DNA from: JBEVJK01 sp963791325
Lineage (GTDB): Bacteria; Pseudomonadota; Alphaproteobacteria; Rhizobiales; Rhizobiaceae
Direction: 5' to 3'
Length of the DNA stretch: 64,000 nucleotides
Assembly: GCA_963791325.1 (NCBI GenBank)
Contig: CAWBRU010000012.1
Location: 62,001 to 126,000, forward strand
The notes beneath the pieces were generated by a model, which had not been told where the DNA came from, ran no database searches, and saw only the letters and a program-made list of their open reading frames with translations. Numbering within the stretch: position 1 is the first letter of the stretch; each line of letters opens with the position of its first letter. Shown here one piece after another: positions 56,596-64,000 of this stretch. A program made the translations under genes and the position numbers.

Positions 56596-58884
56596 CTATC
56601 GAACGCACAGAACATGGTAGGTTCCGTCGACTACCTCAGCCCCCTCTGTGACGTGCTCAAACCCCGGGAACTGCCGATCCCATGCCGCGAGGCCACGTAA
56701 ATATCCGATTTGCGGACTGTCTTCTCCTCCAAAGTTCTCTCCCGACATCAGCATGGGAATCCCCGGCGGATATGGCATGACGCCGTTTGCTGCTGTGCGA
56801 TTCGCAATATGCTCGACGGATACGTGTTCCACATCCCTCGCAACGATGCGCTGGTACGCTTCTCTTGGAGTTAGATCCGGAGTGGGCAGCGTCTCGTATG
56901 CCCGGTTCAAGAGGTCGCCTGGCCGATTCGCTCGAAGGTATTCGAACATTTCGTCGCCCAAATCCCGCAAACCGATGTTGCGGTACCGCTCGGGATGAAG
57001 TGCAGCAAGCTCTGGCAGGGCCTCACTCAACCTCTTGTTTGCATCATAATCTCGCTTGAAGGAAAGCAGATTCATCACGAGAGTGCCCCACTTGCCCTTG
57101 GTGATGCCAATGGAGAACAGAAACATGATCTGGAAGTCGGTGACGCGGGTAGGAACAATTCCGAACCGGGTGAAATAGGCGTTTACAAGCGCAGCAGGTA
57201 CACCGGTTTTCTGCAATTGCCCGTCATCACCCATCCCGGGGGCGAGAATGCTGACTTTGATCGGATCGAGCATACACCAGTCGGGCGCCATCTCTTCGAA
57301 CCCGTGCCACGTATCCGTAGGATTCATGATCCACGGGTCTTGAAGCGTGCAAAGCAGGTCCGGCGTCGCATCCTCGAAATCGACCTGGTTGCCGGTTTTC
57401 GGATCTGTCACCACCTCGGCGTTCCAAGGCTTGAAGAACCAATCCCCCCGTTCCTGGAAAGTTCTGCGGATGCGGCCAACAGTTTGTCGAAAATCGACGG
57501 CCTCCTGGATCACCTCCTGAGTGAGCGAGTAGCCAGCCCGTCCGTCCATCATGGCAGAGGCGATGTCGTTCGAGGCGACGATCGGATAGAGCGGCGACGT
57601 TGTCGTATGCATCATGTAGGCTTGGTTGAATTGGTGATGGTCGATTGCACCTCGCCCGTCCCGAATGTGGATGTACGAAGCCTGGGAGAGCGCAGCCAGC
57701 AGCTTGTGAGTTGAGTGGGTCGCGAAAACTGTGGCGCCGCTGTGGGACGCGGGATCGCCACGCATGGCGAAGTGGCCTTCGTAAATCGGGTTAAATCGGG
57801 CATAGCCGTACCACGCTTCATCGAAGTGGATGCGGTCGCAACTTTTTTCGAGCAAGTCCTGCGCCCTCGCCGCGTTGTAGCAGAGGCCGTCATAGGTGCA
57901 GTTGGTGATCACCGAGTAAACGGGTCTGCTAGCCACCAAATCACGCGTAAGCGGGCTGGCTTCCGTCTTCGATTGCAGGGCTTCCGGTTCGAGCTGGGAG
58001 GGCGAGATGGGACCGATGATGCCGTAGCGATTGCGGGTAGGAAGCAGATAGATTGGACGAGCACCGGTCAGTATGAGGCCCTGTTCGATCGATTTGTGGC
58101 AGTTCCGGTCGAGCAACACCAAATCGCCGTCGCTCATGCAAGCCTGCATAATGGTTCGATTGGATCCCGACGTTCCGACCACCCCCGAATAACTGCGATG
58201 AGCGCCGAAGACGCGGGCGGCGTACCGCTCACTGTTCAAAACTGGCCCTGTGTGATCAAGCAAAGACCCAAGTTGTCCTCGTTCGATCCCCATATCAGTG
58301 CGAAAGAGATTTTCGCCGTAGAAGTCAAAGAATGCACGACCTGCAGGAATCTTCGTGAACGCTATGCCACCTTGGTGTCCGGGGGCCGACCACGAGTGTT
58401 CACGAAGACGCGAATAGTCCGCAAGCGCTCTCGCATAGGGAGGCAGCACTGATGCCCGATAGCGCCCGATCGCCGCCAGGATCCGGCCGGCAATGAAATC
58501 AGGCGTGTCTTCCAGCAGCCATACGAACTCGTCCACCATTTCGGCAACTTCGATCGTGATCGTCCTCGTCGCGGTTCGCCGCTCGGCCAAGAGGAATACC
58601 GGTACTTCCCCGTGACGCTCGCGCAATTTTCCTAGAAGGTCCATCGCCTGGCGGTGCGAGCCCTCGTCATCAGTACCGAGGTCCCAGTTCAACAGGACGG
58701 CTTGTATAGCCGCATCAGAAACTACGACCGCTTCTCCGTCCTCAAACGAAAATGCGCGTACCACATCCACATCGCGTTGCTCGAGTGATCGGGCAAGACC
58801 CTCGGCCGCCCTCCCTAGAGTGGTATTGAGGTTGGCAAGATCATCATCAACAATAAGCGCACGGGCTCGGAATGAGTTAACCAT
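56596..58884 (-). CDS. adiA: AdiA-type biodegradative arginine decarboxylase
   Basis: A 762-residue PLP enzyme that converts arginine to agmatine. The wing domain (about 1-135) opens like a receiver domain (ALIVDDDLANLN, and LLNWDLGTDDE). The core has HSWSAPGHQGG (163-173), DRNCHKS (259-265), HFDEAWYGY (353-361) and FATHSTHKLLAALSQAS with PLP lysine K394. HSWSAPGHQGG and ATHSTHK are the AdiA-like forms. Length matches AdiA (755). ATG 58884 is preceded by AAGGGG at suitable distance. It is separate from the speF-potE operon, with its own ~350-bp leader that contains a diverged repeat. Confidence 0.88.
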   Translation of the reverse strand: MVNSFRARALIVDDDLANLNTTLGRAAEGLARSLEQRDVDVVRAFSFEDGEAVVVSDAAIQAVLLNWDLGTDDEGSHRQAMDLLGKLRERHGEVPVFLLAERRTATRTITIEVAEMVDEFVWLLEDTPDFIAGRILAAIGRYRASVLPPYARALADYSRLREHSWSAPGHQGGIAFTKIPAGRAFFDFYGENLFRTDMGIERGQLGSLLDHTGPVLNSERYAARVFGAHRSYSGVVGTSGSNRTIMQACMSDGDLVLLDRNCHKSIEQGLILTGARPIYLLPTRNRYGIIGPISPSQLEPEALQSKTEASPLTRDLVASRPVYSVITNCTYDGLCYNAARAQDLLEKSCDRIHFDEAWYGYARFNPIYEGHFAMRGDPASHSGATVFATHSTHKLLAALSQASYIHIRDGRGAIDHHQFNQAYMMHTTTSPLYPIVASNDIASAMMDGRAGYSLTQEVIQEAVDFRQTVGRIRRTFQERGDWFFKPWNAEVVTDPKTGNQVDFEDATPDLLCTLQDPWIMNPTDTWHGFEEMAPDWCMLDPIKVSILAPGMGDDGQLQKTGVPAALVNAYFTRFGIVPTRVTDFQIMFLFSIGITKGKWGTLVMNLLSFKRDYDANKRLSEALPELAALHPERYRNIGLRDLGDEMFEYLRANRPGDLLNRAYETLPTPDLTPREAYQRIVARDVEHVSVEHIANRTAANGVMPYPPGIPMLMSGENFGGEDSPQIGYLRGLAAWDRQFPGFEHVTEGAEVVDGTYHVLCVR

Positions 58885-58893
58885 GTCAGAACA

Positions 58894-59130
58894 CCCCTTG
58901 TCTGTTGCATCGGTCCAACACTGGTGCTGGCCAACCAACACTTGGAACAGAGTTGCTGAGTCAGTGCACCCTATGCTGCCAAAAGAAGTCTGCGCATGGA
59001 CCTAGGCACAAGCGTAGCCGGGCAGGCACTGGGAGCCAATCGCGGCGGCTCAATTCGTAATCGATCGCCATTTCTGGCCCTAGGTTTGACGTTGTTTTCC
59101 ACGGCAACCTTGGGCAATTCGCGTCATGGG
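58894..59130. repeat. Diverged duplication, copy A (leader of the arginine decarboxylase gene)
   Basis: This non-coding segment aligns to 61980-62210. A 19-base block, cttggaacagagttgctga, is exact (58941-58959 versus 62025-62043). Flanking islands such as tctgttgc...ggtccaac and aattcgtaatcgatcgc also match in order and spacing. It lies directly upstream of the adiA-type start. Confidence 0.7.
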
Positions 59131-59231
59131 CAGCGGGGGATCGGTGGTACGCGCGATCTCTCTTCGCCATTCCGGCCTGACCCGTGCAGCTAAGTCTAAT
59201 ACATAGGGCCGCTTCAGGCCGCTTCCAAGCG

Positions 59232-60140
59232 TCACGACAGCTTCGGCTTTATGCTGCGCCCCAAGTAGCAAACTTCCTCGTCAACCTTAGTATCACTCGG
59301 CTTCATCGGAATGAGAAGGTAGCTATCTTCGGACACGGCCAAAGGCTTCCCGTTCTGGGTTGCAAAGACCTCGCCTCTTTTCAGGAACCGAAAATTTGTC
59401 ACCTCGCCCGCGTATTTGAAGTCGGGGAACTCTTTCGTCACAACGGTGTGCATCTCAAACACAGCCGGTTCATCGGACACGGGAAACTCCTCAGCTGGGA
59501 TCATCTCTAGGACCGACAAAAGCGAGATTGCAGATCGGTAAGCGACATCATTGGACAACTTGTTGAAATGGCTCCCAGATTCTAACGTAGCTGAGATGGC
59601 TCCGCACGCGTTGGCGTAATTTTCCGCGTCCCCCCCGATCGCGCCGCTTGAGAACTTACCCCACCCTGTTATTACTCGCGAAATTCCAAGTTTGGAGAAG
59701 AACTCCACCGCATGCTGTTCAGCCACCACGAAAGGCTCATCCGCCGTGGGCGCTGAATGAAAGTCGAAGAAATAATCACATTCCTTGAGAACTCGCTTGA
59801 GTTCCTGGGTGCGACGATATTCATATGAGGTGCGATCTATTTCGGGGCCATAGTCCTCGCGGAACATTCGGTTCATGTTGTATTTGACATAGCGGCGTTC
59901 AACCGCAATCGCTTCCTCGTTTGCTCGGGCTAGTGTCAGCGAACCCCTCGCTAACGACCTCTTGCCCCCGAGGAAATCGAACAGAACCTTTTCGATCGCG
60001 TGAATGCCGCTGACTTCGTCGCCATGAATGCCGCCGAATATAACGACCCTTGGCTGAGGCGTCTCACTGACGATTCGCACGACCTCCTGAATTTCCTCAT
60101 CTCTGGAAATGAGCATCCATTGCTCCTGTCGGATTATCAC
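59232..60140 (-). CDS. AstE/AspA-like M14 deacylase
   Basis: A 302-residue zinc enzyme of the succinylglutamate desuccinylase/aspartoacylase branch of M14 carboxypeptidases, which removes acyl groups from amino acids or cleaves terminal residues. Zinc ligands lie in GGIHGDEVSG (H39, E42) and FDFHSAP (H128); the catalytic glutamate is in LESGSH (E187); substrate-site NMNRMF is at 88-93. The N-terminal 30 residues are unlike ordinary AstE. It lies 11 bp downstream of the C39-fusion gene, in one operon. Substrate is not known. Confidence 0.8.
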   Translation of the reverse strand: MIIRQEQWMLISRDEEIQEVVRIVSETPQPRVVIFGGIHGDEVSGIHAIEKVLFDFLGGKRSLARGSLTLARANEEAIAVERRYVKYNMNRMFREDYGPEIDRTSYEYRRTQELKRVLKECDYFFDFHSAPTADEPFVVAEQHAVEFFSKLGISRVITGWGKFSSGAIGGDAENYANACGAISATLESGSHFNKLSNDVAYRSAISLLSVLEMIPAEEFPVSDEPAVFEMHTVVTKEFPDFKYAGEVTNFRFLKRGEVFATQNGKPLAVSEDSYLLIPMKPSDTKVDEEVCYLGRSIKPKLS

Positions 60141-60150
60141 GAGCCCGACG

Positions 60151-61236
60151 CTACCTCGTTCCGGTTGATGCCGTCAGTTCATTCGCCACCCTTGCCAGGT
60201 CGTCCGGTGCAACGAGCCGCTGCCTAATCAAGGAGCCGCCATGGCTCTCAGTTATCGCCTTGAACTTGCGCTCCCAGACGTTCTCAAAGAGAATTATTAT
60301 GGCTGAGTGATCTCCGGGAAGCTTGCGAGCGATCGCTTGCATGTCCTCGGCCGAAAGCCCGAAATCACCGATTGCCGCTGCGCCAACGGCTGCTTGCGCT
60401 CTCGGTCCGGCCAGCTCGGAAATTCCAATAGCTCGGGCAACGACCACGGCGAGCACGGCATTGATCGAGGCGATGTCTTCCTCGTCATGTAGTCGGCTGC
60501 CTTCCATCCCCATGACATTGCCGTCTCGGTCCTTTCTTAGGAAAATGAAAGCGTCCGGCCGCACGCTTCCGTCTGCCCAGATCGTGCTGAGCTCGTTCAG
60601 GAAGTCATAAGGCATGAGAACCCTTGGAAATTGGGCAACCATGAGATTCAGGGAGCCAAACTTCTGAAAATCCAGAGCTGCGAGGCCGAAGTTCTCAGGG
60701 ATTGGCCGATCGGCCGGTTTAATGCCGTGGACGAATATGCCAAGGTGAATGAGTTTCGCGTTCTTTTCCAGGTTGCCACCCATGACCTGATGCCAATGCT
60801 GCTCGAAGACCTTCCGCGGGGCAAAGGCCTTGCTCATGCGTGCGAAGGGATCCTGAAAATAGACGTAGTCCTTATCCACACCCAAAACGACAATGTAGTG
60901 ACCGGTGTCCCATTCGTCATCGACCGACACCGCCGTATCCTTCTCACTCCGCCAGACCTGGGCCAACGCGATCATTGGATGCCCGGTGGCCGTAAATTGC
61001 TGGACCTCATCAAGTGTCACATTCTCTCTTGCCTCGGCCTCGAAGCCCAAGCTACGCGCCCCGCGGACAATATCCTCTGGATACGTGCCTTCCTCGGAGG
61101 TTGTATGCAAAACTTGCATCAATTCCTCCTCGCTCACGCTTGTGCCCCAATAACTGAGCACCGCTTGAAGTGCGCACGCACCGCATGAGTACTCGGTTAC
61201 CTGCCGTGCTCTTGTAAGCAGGCGAAATTGACTCAT
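60151..61236 (-). CDS. C39-like cysteine peptidase fused to a DUF6325-like domain
   Basis: A 361-residue protein without signal peptide. Residues 1-175 are a C39-like papain-fold peptidase: RQVTEYSCGAC (nucleophile C18, oxyanion Q12), GHYIVVLG (H113) and YFQDPF (D129) complete the triad. Residues about 193-350 resemble the DUF6325/DUF1269 stress family: LNLMVAQFPRVLMPYDFLNEL, DAFIFLRKDRDGNVMGMEGS and LPGDHSAIIILFENVWERKF. I know of no described protein with this pairing. The start at 61236 fits the C39 fold; a longer frame to 61332 adds unrelated residues. Confidence 0.75.
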   Translation of the reverse strand: MSQFRLLTRARQVTEYSCGACALQAVLSYWGTSVSEEELMQVLHTTSEEGTYPEDIVRGARSLGFEAEARENVTLDEVQQFTATGHPMIALAQVWRSEKDTAVSVDDEWDTGHYIVVLGVDKDYVYFQDPFARMSKAFAPRKVFEQHWHQVMGGNLEKNAKLIHLGIFVHGIKPADRPIPENFGLAALDFQKFGSLNLMVAQFPRVLMPYDFLNELSTIWADGSVRPDAFIFLRKDRDGNVMGMEGSRLHDEEDIASINAVLAVVVARAIGISELAGPRAQAAVGAAAIGDFGLSAEDMQAIARKLPGDHSAIIILFENVWERKFKAITESHGGSLIRQRLVAPDDLARVANELTASTGTR

Positions 61237-61564
61237 TCGTAGGCTCCTCGAGCAGGGCCACCCGGCAAACGTATAGGATGGCTCGTACTCTATCGCGTGA
61301 AGATCAAGTTGACCAGGGTTCAACGCTGGCACGTAGAACAGCTAAAACTTTCAGCTACGTAGCTCCGACCGCCTACTGTCTCTCTGTTGCAACACTCTGC
61401 CCCTTTTTGCAAAGCTGCTCTCGCTGCGGAAGATTTGGGGCTTTTGGATTTGGCCGATTTGCGACAATTTGATCAGACGGCTGCCGGAGAGGTGCGCGCA
61501 GGTTTGGGCATGGGGTCAGTACCCGCAGGACTGGTAAAGCAACTTGCGGAGAAGGAAACGGTGT
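61237..61564. other. 330-bp spacer without a supported gene
   Basis: No gene-like frame. The promoter of the C39/AstE pair should lie at the left end and the end of the IclR remnant at the right. Confidence 0.4.
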
Positions 61565-62043
61565 CTATGCGCACATCCCGCTGGACAGTTTTGCTGCTGC
61601 CCGGCGCAGCAGGGTGCGCGCATCATCGATCGTGCTTGGCAAGTCGGTGCGCACCAGAAACGGCAGCGTCATCGCTGCGATCGCATGGCCGCTGGTGTCG
61701 AACACAGGGAAACTGAGATATGGACGTCCGAAATCTGTGGGCTCGCCATTTCCTCGAAACCTTGGAGACGAACGATCTTCAGCCGTCGCAGGAACTCTGC
61801 CTCGGTCATCAATCCCGGCGACTTCGCCAGCGCCTTTTCCAATCGTCGCATCAGCTCGTCTTCATTCTGGAAAGCGAGAAGCACCCGCCCGGACGCAGTC
61901 AGGAATATGTCCCGCCTGGTGCCAGGCTTGACGAAGTAGCCAGAGTCCTCCTGGGTATCGCATTGCAGTAGTACAAGCGCCTCTGTCTGTTGCGAGGTCC
62001 AACTCTCTTGCAGGTCAACCGAAACTTGGAACAGAGTTGCTGA
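61565..62043 (-). pseudogene. IclR-family regulator, effector domain only, frameshifted
   Basis: Reading leftward from about 62040, QQTEALVLLQCDTQEDSGYF, DIFLTASGRVLLAFQNEDEL and RRLKIVRLQGFEEMASPQISDV follow the IclR ligand-binding domain. After a shift near 61705 the domain ends as LSFPVFDTSGHAIAAMTLPFLVR to a stop at 61565. The DNA-binding helix-turn-helix is missing: upstream sequence is repeat copy B instead. It is a fragment, at best a decoy without DNA contact. Confidence 0.65.
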
Positions 62044-62210
62044 AGCACGACGAATTTATGTGGCCAAACGAAGTCTACCTCGCGTATCGGCCGATGCACA
62101 AGGATAAGCGGGTAGCTGAGGACATGGGGAGGCGATCATGAGGGGTAAATTCGTAGTTGATCCTTTATGGGTGGCCCAAACTTGACGTCGTTTCTGACGT
62201 CGATGGCGAC
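61980..62210. repeat. Diverged duplication, copy B (joined to the IclR fragment)
   Basis: Aligned to 58894-59130 with shared islands in the same order. It replaces the N-terminal half of the IclR gene, so one of the two copies was moved by recombination. Its right end is 60 bp from the IS5 element. Confidence 0.65.
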
Positions 62211-62274
62211 CCGAGCCATCCCAACAGCGGGAGCCGTGCGGCGCGCAATCATCGAGCTCCACTAGGGTCCGGAC

Positions 62275-62705
62275 TCAATTGAGCCACCAGGTTACGGCGG
62301 CGGCGAGGAGGACGCCCGCTATAAAGTTCCTTGCGAGCTTATCGTAGCGTGTGGCGATGCGGCGGAAGTCCTTGAGCCTGGCGAACATGCGCTCGATGAG
62401 ATTGCGCTGTCGGTAGGCTTCGCGATTGTAGGGGATCATCGGCTTGCGCCTGGCGATGGACGGAATGACGGCCTCGATCCCGCGTTGGGCAAGAAACTTG
62501 CGTAGGCGATTGGTGTCATAAGCTTTGTCGGCAAGGAGCCTCTCGACCGGTCCTGCGGCGCAGAGGAGTTCCTCGGCCATCATCACGTCATGCAGATTGC
62601 CCGGAGCAATCATCAGAACACATGGCCGGCCGGCGGCATCGGTCAGCGCGTGGATCTTGGTCGTGCGGCCGCCTCGAGATCGCCCGATAGCTTCTTCGAA
62701 GACCC
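62275..62705 (-). CDS. IS5-family transposase OrfB
   Basis: The catalytic half. Blocks MIAPGNLHDVMMAEELL, VERLLADKAYDTNRLRKFL (DDE aspartate) and YRQRNLIERMFARLKDFRRIATRYDK (catalytic glutamate, Y-(2)-R-(3)-E-(6)-K form) are intact to the end at 62275. It is expressed through ribosomal slippage from OrfA on the A/G run; the exact upstream boundary of the frame is not fixed. Confidence 0.75.
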
Positions 62706-63035
62706 CCCTTTTCCGCCGGCGGCGGAGCGGTGCGCCTTAACATGCGAGGCGTCGATCGCGGCTGTGCCGCTTACGCCTGTACGGCCAGTCAGCGCCTTGA
62801 ACATCGCTAGCCAGACACCCTGTCGGCTCCACCGGTTAAAGCGGTTGTAGATCGTCGTGTAGGGTCCGTATTCAGGTGGGCAGTCACGCCAGCGCGCGCC
62901 TGAGCGCAGCATATGCATGATGCCGCTAATGACGCGCCGATCATCGACCCGATGCGCGCCGCGTCGACCTCTTGGCAGCAGGGGCTCGATCCTCTCCCAA
63001 TCCTCGTCACTCAGCCAGTAGAGTTGCTTCCGCAT
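62643..63035 (-). CDS. IS5-family transposase OrfA
   Basis: About 130 residues from ATG 63035 (MRKQLYWLSDEDWERIEPLLP). WRDCPPEYGPYTTIYNRFNRW and GTAAIDASHVKAHRSAAGGKGG, with the first catalytic aspartate, are typical of IS427-group transposases. The last ~15 residues leave the family after the slippery run, as expected for a programmed frameshift. Confidence 0.8.
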   Translation of the reverse strand: MRKQLYWLSDEDWERIEPLLPRGRRGAHRVDDRRVISGIMHMLRSGARWRDCPPEYGPYTTIYNRFNRWSRQGVWLAMFKALTGRTGVSGTAAIDASHVKAHRSAAGGKGGSSKKLSGDLEAAARPRSTR

Positions 63036-63113
63036 CAAGGCCTCCTCGATCCAGAAGCCTTGAATCACAACTCCCTTCCAGCTGGAATCTGGAGGCTTCT
63101 GTGAGGTCCGCAT

Positions 63114-63444
63114 GCTCGACGGAGCCGCCTGGCAGGACGTCGGACCTCATTGTAAGCCGGATTGAACGAAGCCGCGGGGCAGGACTGGCACTATGGGGAT
63201 TGTAGCCCGGAGCAGCGGCCGGGATAGTCTTCGCCAGATTGATGAAGGGCTTTCGGGATGCGATGACGGCGAAGGAGGCCACGATAGAGGACAGAATCTT
63301 GATGGCGGGTGCCGCCGGTCAGATTGCTGTGCCCCTCATCACCAGCCTGGCTGCTTCCACCCTTCTGCGATGGGCCAAGAGTTGGCGTTCCGGCGTCCAT
63401 GGTGACGGATGCTGGGCATAGCGATGAGGACACACTGGGCGCGA
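63114..63444. other. 330-bp stretch between IS5 and IS91 material
   Basis: No supported gene. It may be the 3' flank of the IS91-like element or a decayed junction. Confidence 0.35.
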
Positions 63445-64000
63445 TCATGAGGTGTCGCTCCAGAAAGGGCTCGGCGGCGCCTGTCCGCACCGCCAGATGG
63501 CGAGGGTGATCATCGGTCCTCCGCAGCATAGGCAGCGATGCACTGATGCGAGGGGTGCGGCGGCGGCGGTGCTTTCGGCATCCGGTTCGAGATTGTTCTG
63601 TTGCGGGTTGGCCAGCAGGCTGCGGCACAGCTCGAGCCTGGTGGTGCGATGACCATTGGCGAGGAAGCCATAGTGGCGGATGCGATGGAAGCCGTCCGGT
63701 AAGGTGTGCAGCAGGAAACGACGGATGAACTCGTGGGCGTCGAGCGTCATGATCCTCGTCCTGCCGCCATGACGAGTATCTCTCCAGCGGAACGCGACGC
63801 GATCGTCGTCCATGCTGATCAGCCGGGAGTTGGCGATGGCGACGCGATGGGTGTAGCGGCCGAGATAGGCCAGCACCTGTTGCGGCCCGCCGAAGGGCGG
63901 CTTGGCGTAGACGACCCATGCGAGGCGACGGACCTCGGCCAACAGGCGGGTGAAGGCGGCTGGCTCGGCCAAGCCGGCGAGATCGCCGAAGAACTTGAGG
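63445..64000 (-). CDS. IS91-family transposase, C-terminal part, truncated by the window edge
   Basis: The C-terminal ~185 residues of a Y2-type HUH transposase are visible. Blocks LAYLGRYTHRVAIANSRL (including the YxxxY-like tyrosine region), VAFRWRDTR, FIRRFLLHTLPDGFHRIRHYG and a late C-x2-C pair (CLCCGGPM) are typical. The catalytic HUH part lies beyond position 64000. IS91 elements mobilise flanking DNA by rolling circle, so neighbouring genes may have moved with it. Confidence 0.85.
   Translation of the reverse strand, partial: LKFFGDLAGLAEPAAFTRLLAEVRRLAWVVYAKPPFGGPQQVLAYLGRYTHRVAIANSRLISMDDDRVAFRWRDTRHGGRTRIMTLDAHEFIRRFLLHTLPDGFHRIRHYGFLANGHRTTRLELCRSLLANPQQNNLEPDAESTAAAAPLASVHRCLCCGGPMITLAIWRCGQAPPSPFWSDTS

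Larger units (their letters stand above)
62265..63090 (-). mobile_element. IS5-family (IS427-like) insertion sequence
   Basis: Two consecutive transposase frames fill this segment: orfA and, after frameshift, orfB. Ends are approximate because I could not identify perfect inverted repeats or a target duplication. A slippery AAAAGGGGGG run, read on the minus strand, lies near 62700-62712. Confidence 0.7.

Noticed and set aside
1..64000. CRISPR array
   Set aside because: No regularly spaced repeats of 23-47 bp were seen; the only repeats are the 20-bp tandem at 13031, IS ends and the 59/62-kb duplication.

Overview
This is a high-GC alphaproteobacterial window, most probably from the order Hyphomicrobiales (rhizobia and relatives). 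Three things point there: a succinoglycan-type exo locus whose gene order follows that of Sinorhizobium meliloti, rhizobial marker families (DUF982, SyrA/ExoX, Omp25-type porin), and insertion sequences of kinds common in that order. The genus cannot be fixed from sequence alone.

Region 1 (1-17.5 kb) starts with an edge-truncated EamA transporter, a DUF2189 membrane protein and a metallophosphoesterase. The exopolysaccharide locus follows. A leftward arm carries exoX-like, exoU-like, a small coiled-coil gene, exoK, exoL, exoA, exoM, exoO-like and exoP. A rightward arm carries exoY, exoF, exoQ and exoZ. Compared with S. meliloti, exoN, exoH, exoI, exoT, exoW, exoV and exoB are absent here. exoQ and exoZ are interrupted in this sequence. 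A tRNA-Arg(ACG) closes the region.

Region 2 (17.7-42 kb) is a mosaic. It holds IS630 and IS110 remnants, a three-gene envelope lipoprotein operon (two LssY_C-like proteins and an alpha/beta hydrolase), an aquaporin, a DUF4239 protein, a Cache-HAMP nucleotide cyclase, an Omp25-like porin, an OmpA/DUF2092 protein with a coupled small partner, a TPR 'cyclase-like' protein and several small secreted proteins. An intact-ended IS3 element (1253 bp) sits inside a duplicated small gene.

Region 3 (42-61.3 kb) is rich in amino-acid decarboxylation. A leftward operon encodes a lysine/arginine-type decarboxylase, a SpeF-type ornithine decarboxylase, PotE, an orphan amino-acid-binding protein and a VIT-like membrane protein. 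A CDF transporter and a second APC antiporter diverge next to it. DUF2950-DUF3300 and a TorF-family porin come next. An AdiA-type arginine decarboxylase then precedes a two-gene module: an AstE/AspA-like M14 deacylase and a C39-like cysteine peptidase fused to a DUF6325-like domain. This module is bracketed by two diverged copies of a ~200-bp sequence, one of them joined to the effector half of an IclR regulator. It is the best candidate here for an undescribed system. The right end is IS5 and IS91 material.

At least a dozen otherwise conserved genes carry single-base frameshifts, several in homopolymers. Consensus error is the simplest explanation, so broken genes should be read with that in mind.
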